64,000 nt of DNA. Source: Mesobacillus jeotgali (GTDB lineage Bacteria > Bacillota > Bacilli > Bacillales > Cytobacillaceae). The position numbers were made by a program, and so were the translations under genes. Location of the stretch: positions 2,412,001 through 2,476,000 of the forward strand of contig NZ_CP109811.1 of assembly GCF_014856545.2 (NCBI RefSeq), written 5' to 3'. The notes under the pieces are model-generated. The model made no database searches. It was given only the letters and a program-made list of their open reading frames with translations, and had not been told where the DNA came from. Of this stretch, positions 59,553 through 64,000 are shown one piece after another (the first letter of the stretch is position 1; each line of letters starts with the position of its first letter).

Positions 59553-60794
59553 TTATGCAGTAACATTCTCGTCTATTTCAACCTCTTCTAAAGTTTCCCC
59601 TTCAGAGCGGGCAACATAGACGGCGCAGGCAGCATCACCGGTAATGTTCACTGCCGTTCTGCACATATCAAGGAGACGGTCAACCCCCAGCACTAAAGCT
59701 ATAGCTTCAACAGGCAAGCCAACGGAAGTTAATACCATAGACAGCATGATCAGTCCCACTCCAGGGACGCCTGCTGTTCCGATACTTGCCAGTGTCGCAG
59801 TCAATATGACGGTCAATAATTGCCCAAGTCCAAGTTCTGCTCCATAAACCTGGGCAATGAAGATGGTGGCAACCCCTTGCATGATGGCTGTTCCATCCAT
59901 ATTGATCGTAGCTCCCAGCGGCTGTACGAAACCACTGACACTTTTGGAAACTTTGAGATTATTTTGCAATGTTTTCATCGAAATAGGAAGGGTCGCTGCA
60001 CTACTAGATGTACTGAATGCAACAATCATGGCTGGCGAGAATTCCTTGATGAATTTAATTGGGTTCAGTTTTCCCAGCAAAGATACTGCTGAGCCATAGG
60101 TGATCACCAGATGAAGCAGCAGGACGAAAAGAACCACAAACATATATTTACCCATTGCAGCGATTGCTTCCAGGCCCTGGCTGCCGATTGCCGTTGCAAT
60201 CAAACCGAAAGCGCCGTATGGAGCGAATTTCATAATCGCCTGGACTAAATACATCAGTACTTCATTGGCCTGATCGACCAGTTTAATCAATCCAGCAGCT
60301 TTTTCACCGACTCTTGCTATACCAAAGCCGATGATAATTGAAAATGCGATCACCTGGAGCATAGAACCCTCGACCATGGCCCCAAGAGGGTTGGCAGGAA
60401 TAATATTCAATAATGTTTCAATAACCGGCGGTGCCTCAGCAGCCTCAAAGCTTGCGCCATCCAGTTGGAAGCTTCCTGAACCTGGCTGAACCAGAAGTGC
60501 CATCCCAATCGCCAGAACTAAAGCAATTGCGGTAGTAATCAGGAAAAAAGAAATCGTTTTGCCGCCGATCCTGCCGAGCTTCTTAGGATCACTAATCCCC
60601 GCAGTTCCAAGTATAAGAGAAACGATGACAATAGGGACAACAAGCATTTTAATCAAATTGACAAAGATTTTTCCAAGAGGGACAAATAGATAACTATTGA
60701 TTGTTTCGAACACCCCAGGCAATGCTAAGTTAAAGATAAGACCAACAATAATACCCAATCCCATGCCATAAAGGATTTTGCGCGTGAGTGACAT
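59553..60794 (-). CDS. Dicarboxylate/glutamate:cation symporter (DAACS family)
   Basis: This 413-residue transporter of the glutamate/C4-dicarboxylate:Na+/H+ symporter family has the serine-rich hairpin FSTSSSAATLPISM, GATINMDGTAI, and the substrate-binding DRLLDMCRTAVNITGD. Multiple hydrophobic segments cover the length. GGAGGAG precedes the ATG. It imports glutamate, aspartate or C4-dicarboxylates; the exact substrate cannot be chosen by eye. A cre-like site directly upstream suggests CcpA repression by preferred sugars. Confidence 0.92.
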   Translation of the reverse strand: MSLTRKILYGMGLGIIVGLIFNLALPGVFETINSYLFVPLGKIFVNLIKMLVVPIVIVSLILGTAGISDPKKLGRIGGKTISFFLITTAIALVLAIGMALLVQPGSGSFQLDGASFEAAEAPPVIETLLNIIPANPLGAMVEGSMLQVIAFSIIIGFGIARVGEKAAGLIKLVDQANEVLMYLVQAIMKFAPYGAFGLIATAIGSQGLEAIAAMGKYMFVVLFVLLLHLVITYGSAVSLLGKLNPIKFIKEFSPAMIVAFSTSSSAATLPISMKTLQNNLKVSKSVSGFVQPLGATINMDGTAIMQGVATIFIAQVYGAELGLGQLLTVILTATLASIGTAGVPGVGLIMLSMVLTSVGLPVEAIALVLGVDRLLDMCRTAVNITGDAACAVYVARSEGETLEEVEIDENVTA

Positions 60795-60826
60795 TTCATC
60801 TCCTCCTAATAAAAAATAATAAAAAA

Positions 60827-60840
60827 TGAAAGCGCTTACC
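60827..60840. promoter_or_regulatory. CcpA cre-like site upstream of the dicarboxylate symporter gene
   Basis: TGAAAGCGCTTACC matches the cre consensus TGWNANCGNTNWCA except for the last base. The AAGCGCTT centre is palindromic. It lies 33-46 bp before the symporter start, within the likely promoter. Confidence 0.65.
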
Positions 60841-61006
60841 TAAATAACTGATAATTATAAATATTTTGTTACATTTAAAGTATGACTATTTTCGTTGGAA
60901 AAGACAAATGTTTTCTGAATATTATAAAAATATTACATGAAAATGAGAGAGCAATATATTTATGGTATATTCTTGTTAACTTTTCTTTTAAAGGCAGTGA
61001 TATAAA

Positions 61007-61573
61007 GTGGATGCACAAACTAAATGGAATCGAAAATACATGGATAGGTTAATAGACGGGAATCCTCCGGAACCGAATAGAAGGCTGGTAAAGATGGCTG
61101 CTTATTTGAAAGGCGGGACAGCAATCGACTTTGCCTCTGGACTGGGAGGCAATAGCATTTATATGGCAGAACTAGGCTATGACATAACTGCCGTAGATAT
61201 TTCCGAGGTTGCTATCAACTATGTACAAGATCAGGCAGCCAAACGAGGGTTGAATATTACGGCTAAGGTAGCCGATCTCACGAAGGAAAGAACCTTTTTA
61301 AAAGGCCATAAGCTTGATTTAGCAGTAATGACCTATTATCTGGACCGTTCTTTATTTCCACTAGTCAAACAAGTGATCAAGGACAAGGGATATTTATTTT
61401 TCGAAACGTTTTACAAACATAAGGCTGAAGTTAACGGGCATGTTTCGAGTCAATACAAGCTGGAATCGAATGAACTGCTGAAAGAATTCGCAGATTGGAA
61501 GATTCTCTTTTTTGAGGAGAATGAGCAGGAAGGACGACAGACAATTTTTTGCCAGAAAACTAACAAATTATGA
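61007..61573 (+). CDS. Class I SAM-dependent methyltransferase
   Basis: This 188-residue methyltransferase has AIDFASGLGGNSIYMAELGY (motif I, SAM binding), ITAVDISEVAI (acidic loop), and LDLAVMTYYLDRSLFP followed by KDKGYLFFETFYK. It is similar in size and layout to TehB-like small methyltransferases. The substrate is unknown, and a tellurite-resistance role is not supported. GTG start after AAAGG. Single-gene unit in the gap between the divergent symporter and the nucleoside hydrolase gene. Confidence 0.85.
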   Translation: MDAQTKWNRKYMDRLIDGNPPEPNRRLVKMAAYLKGGTAIDFASGLGGNSIYMAELGYDITAVDISEVAINYVQDQAAKRGLNITAKVADLTKERTFLKGHKLDLAVMTYYLDRSLFPLVKQVIKDKGYLFFETFYKHKAEVNGHVSSQYKLESNELLKEFADWKILFFEENEQEGRQTIFCQKTNKL

Positions 61574-61719
61574 CCACCACATCTGAATAAACAAAAATCG
61601 AATGAATCTGATTACTACAAACATATACTTATAAAGGGACTTATTTGCATACAATCAACAACTTTAGAGTGTTAATTGGCTCAGGATTAATTAAAAAATA
61701 ATCATCAAGGAGGCGAGCC

Positions 61720-62679
61720 ATGTATAATATCCTGTTGTTTACGGATTCAGGGGTAGATGATTCATTGGCGCTTATGTATGCCTTGCTTCATCCTGAACTA
61801 AATGTTGTGGGGGTTGTTACCGGGTACGGGAATATCACAAAAGAACAGGCAATAAATAATACAGCCTATTTATTGCAGCTGGGAGGAAGAGAGGATATAC
61901 CGATCATCGCCGGTGCATCCGGCCCTTTGTCTGGTGAACTTGCTACTTTTTATCCGGAGATACATGGACCAGAAGGGCTTGGTCCAATCAGGCCGCCAGA
62001 GGATATGGGAGAAGTAGAGGTATATGATATAAATAAAATTCTTGATATTGTGAATCAGTACCCTGAAAACCTGGTAATCGTCGGAGTCGGAAGACAAACG
62101 GAACTGGCAATCCCATTCATCTTATATGGCGTGGAAGCGTTCAAAACAGTTAGTGCTGTCTATATCATGGGTGGAGCCTTCCTCGTGCCTGGCAATGTCA
62201 CAGCGGAAGCTGAGGCAAATTTCTATGCCGATCCGATTGCGGCTAATCAAGTGCTCGAAAAGGCAAGAAATGTATTCCTGCATCCTTTAAATATCACGAA
62301 TAGAGCCATCATCCCCCCAGCAGTAATAGACTATCTTGCCCAAAACAGCCAGTCTCCTTTTAAGGATCTGATTAAACCTGTATATGATTATTACTTTGAT
62401 GCGTATAAAAAGAATGTCCCGGGCATCCAGGGTGCGCCTCTCCATGATGTGATCACATTAAGTGCACTGGTAAACAAAAATCTGGTGAAATATCTGCCAC
62501 GACGAGTAACCGTTGAATTGTTTGGGCGTGCCAGAGGCAAGAGTATTGCAGACTTCAGGCCAAAGCCTGAGCAGGAACCAGGTGAGAACTTGGATTGGAT
62601 TGGCATGGAAGCAGACATACCAGCTTTTATTGAAGATTTTACCCTTGTTTTCATGGGAGAGACCCAAGCTAAAAGTTAA
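61720..62679 (+). CDS. Inosine-uridine preferring nucleoside hydrolase
   Basis: This 319-residue nucleoside hydrolase begins with FTDSGVDDSLAL, giving the calcium-binding aspartates at residues 9, 13 and 14. It continues with VVTGYGNI, VGVGRQTELA, YIMGGAFLVPGNVTAEAEANFYADP in part, and the late HDVITL with the active-site His-Asp. It splits ribonucleosides to base and ribose for salvage. AAGGAGG precedes the ATG. It ends at a strong terminator shared with the MFS gene. Confidence 0.92.
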   Translation: MYNILLFTDSGVDDSLALMYALLHPELNVVGVVTGYGNITKEQAINNTAYLLQLGGREDIPIIAGASGPLSGELATFYPEIHGPEGLGPIRPPEDMGEVEVYDINKILDIVNQYPENLVIVGVGRQTELAIPFILYGVEAFKTVSAVYIMGGAFLVPGNVTAEAEANFYADPIAANQVLEKARNVFLHPLNITNRAIIPPAVIDYLAQNSQSPFKDLIKPVYDYYFDAYKKNVPGIQGAPLHDVITLSALVNKNLVKYLPRRVTVELFGRARGKSIADFRPKPEQEPGENLDWIGMEADIPAFIEDFTLVFMGETQAKS

Positions 62680-62681
62680 AG

Positions 62682-62716
62682 AAAGGAACTCCCATACAAA
62701 TGGGAGTTCCTTTTTT
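62682..62716. terminator. Bidirectional terminator
   Basis: A 13-bp stem AAAGGAACTCCCA / TGGGAGTTCCTTT, loop TACAAA, then a T run. Confidence 0.9.
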
Positions 62717-62719
62717 GGG

Positions 62720-63940
62720 TTATACACTTTGATTTACTTCCTTATACTTTTTCCTGTTAGCATTTGAATAAAACATCACCAAAAGGCTTGAGATAATCAA
62801 GGTTCCATGGAAAATCCAGACCATTCTAGGCAGTGAAAAAGCTTCTAACAGAATAGGGGCAATGACAAAACCAAGTGCAAAACCTAATGACTTTAACAGC
62901 ATGCCAACTCCAAATATTCTTCCTCGTATGTAATTATCCGTTTTCTGGAGGATAGTCGCGTGAAGGGTGGTGAAGCATGCATCAAAAATTCCGGTAAGGA
63001 AGGCAAACAACATGACAATCCAAACATTTATATTAGAAAGGAAGATGATGAAGCCGGTTGACATCAAAATTGCTGAGAGAAAATATGTCCGATACAACTG
63101 GTTTCCCTGCAGGAATTTCATTCTGGGTAAAAGGAGGGTGGCTAACACGGAACCAATTCCCCAGACACCCCAAATGAGTCCGTAAATTAAGCTTTGTTTG
63201 CTGGAATCTATTGATTCTGCTAACAAAGGAATTCCAAGATTATGAGAAGCACCGGCAAATGAACCTACGAGGAAAACGATATTTACGTACAATAACATCG
63301 GCACTGAAAGGATGAACGAATATACTTCTTTTAAATCTTTACCAATCTGGGAAACTCTTTGTTTAACTCCATTCGTTATCAAACCTGAATCAGCTGGCTT
63401 AGTTGTTTCCCACTTGATTTTGATTAATACTGCTGCAGATATTAGATAAGTAGCAGCGTCAATAATCAAGGTAACCTGGTAACCAAGAAAATCTGTGATT
63501 AAACCAGCACCAATGAACCCAAAAACCAGGCTGATCGATGTAAGTCTGGAGATAAGGGCATTCGTCTCTAAAACCTTATCCTGGCCAAAAATTTGCGGGA
63601 TTTCCGCACTATAGCTTACAGCAAAAAAGCTGCTCGTTAAACCGATCAAAAAGCAGACAACCAATATCATTACCGGATTAGGGAAGGGGATCAAGCTCAA
63701 AATGATAATTGCCCGAAAAACATCGGTCCATATCATGATTTTCCTGCGGTCAAATCGGTCAGCAAGAACACCTGAAAATAAGCTTAATAAAACTCCGCCC
63801 AGTGTCCTGAACGCCATCGTGGCTGCAAGCCAGGCAGGACTCCCGGTAGCAATATACATCAAGACATTGATTGCGATTAAATCCATAAAGGTTCCAAGAT
63901 CGGAAAATGCTTTTACATAAAGAAAAACTTTGGTGTTCAT
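62720..63940 (-). CDS. MFS transporter (DHA3/EntS-MefA-like exporter)
   Basis: This 406-residue major facilitator protein has about twelve hydrophobic segments, with SGVLADRFDRRKIMIWTD (motif A in loop 2-3) and FDACFTTLHATILQK plus RGRIFGVGMLLKSLGFALG in the second half. That layout is typical of the DHA3 group (EntS, MefA), which exports drugs or siderophores. GGGAGA before the codon at 63940 sets the start over an ATG at 63958. Substrate unknown; likely an efflux protein. The upstream promoter lies at the window edge. Confidence 0.9.
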   Translation of the reverse strand: MNTKVFLYVKAFSDLGTFMDLIAINVLMYIATGSPAWLAATMAFRTLGGVLLSLFSGVLADRFDRRKIMIWTDVFRAIIILSLIPFPNPVMILVVCFLIGLTSSFFAVSYSAEIPQIFGQDKVLETNALISRLTSISLVFGFIGAGLITDFLGYQVTLIIDAATYLISAAVLIKIKWETTKPADSGLITNGVKQRVSQIGKDLKEVYSFILSVPMLLYVNIVFLVGSFAGASHNLGIPLLAESIDSSKQSLIYGLIWGVWGIGSVLATLLLPRMKFLQGNQLYRTYFLSAILMSTGFIIFLSNINVWIVMLFAFLTGIFDACFTTLHATILQKTDNYIRGRIFGVGMLLKSLGFALGFVIAPILLEAFSLPRMVWIFHGTLIISSLLVMFYSNANRKKYKEVNQSV

Positions 63941-64000
63941 AATATCTCCCTTAATCATGAGGTAATATAGTTATACTGTTTTATTTTAAAGATTTTGAAT

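Noticed and set aside
61007..61573. Tellurite-resistance methyltransferase TehB
   Set aside because: Only general class I methyltransferase motifs are visible and there is no tehA-like neighbour.
1..64000. Insertion sequences, prophage genes, tRNA or rRNA genes
   Set aside because: No transposase, integrase, phage structural gene or recognisable RNA gene was found by reading the window.

Overview
The window reads as chromosomal DNA of a low-GC, spore-forming Bacillaceae (Mesobacillus/Cytobacillus/Bacillus-like). The evidence is strong AGGAGG-type ribosome binding sites with frequent GTG and TTG starts, a TnrA regulator with TnrA boxes, CcpA cre-like sites, CotF-type spore coat proteins beside adhB, and close relatives of B. 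subtilis YeeI, YkgA, YhfK, YwdH and YbxH. No rRNA, tRNA, CRISPR array, prophage or transposase was seen.

Positions 1-32.9 kb hold a large catabolic island, nearly all on the + strand. It opens with the end of an acyl-CoA ligase and a TetR-family regulator. Then come a thioesterase, SDRs, an enoyl-CoA hydratase/isomerase, an MDR reductase, a phosphotriesterase-like lactonase, an MBL hydrolase, a CoA ligase, an R2lox oxidase, an aldehyde dehydrogenase, an iron alcohol dehydrogenase and an acyl-CoA dehydrogenase (ACAD). An M42 peptidase, sodF and a DUF3892 gene interrupt it (13.6-16.1 kb). The second half has three more ACADs, two SDRs, a two-subunit MaoC hydratase, a thiolase, an ACAD10/11-type kinase, a ComB-like phosphatase, an esterase, another CoA ligase and a complete Liv-type ABC importer. 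Related palindromes (ACATACC-N8-GGTATGT) before three transcription units, and a degenerate one before the TetR gene, suggest one local regulon. The kinase plus ACAD11-type dehydrogenase pair, next to lactonase-like hydrolases and CoA ligases, is the signature of 4-hydroxy acid (gamma-lactone) breakdown through a phosphorylated acyl-CoA. I propose this as the most interesting system in the window.

Positions 33-42.9 kb hold a nested-hairpin interspersed element, coaW, an LLM oxidoreductase, a nitrogen-control block (amt, DUF294 nucleotidyltransferase, DEDDh exonuclease and tnrA, with two TnrA boxes), a pair of tiny coupled genes (one not readily recognisable), a DDAH-family enzyme, a 14-copy array of 52-bp palindromic repeats and an AGCS symporter.

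Positions 43-64 kb are ordinary housekeeping and accessory genes: patatin, DUF1292, PhoD-like phosphatase, GH18, hydrolases, YeeI, a DUF962/Mpo1-like protein, an erythromycin esterase interrupted by one in-frame TAG, adhB with two CotF-type gene pairs, MscS, YhfK, YwdH, a dicarboxylate symporter, a methyltransferase, a nucleoside hydrolase and an MFS exporter. Most units end in clear intrinsic terminators.
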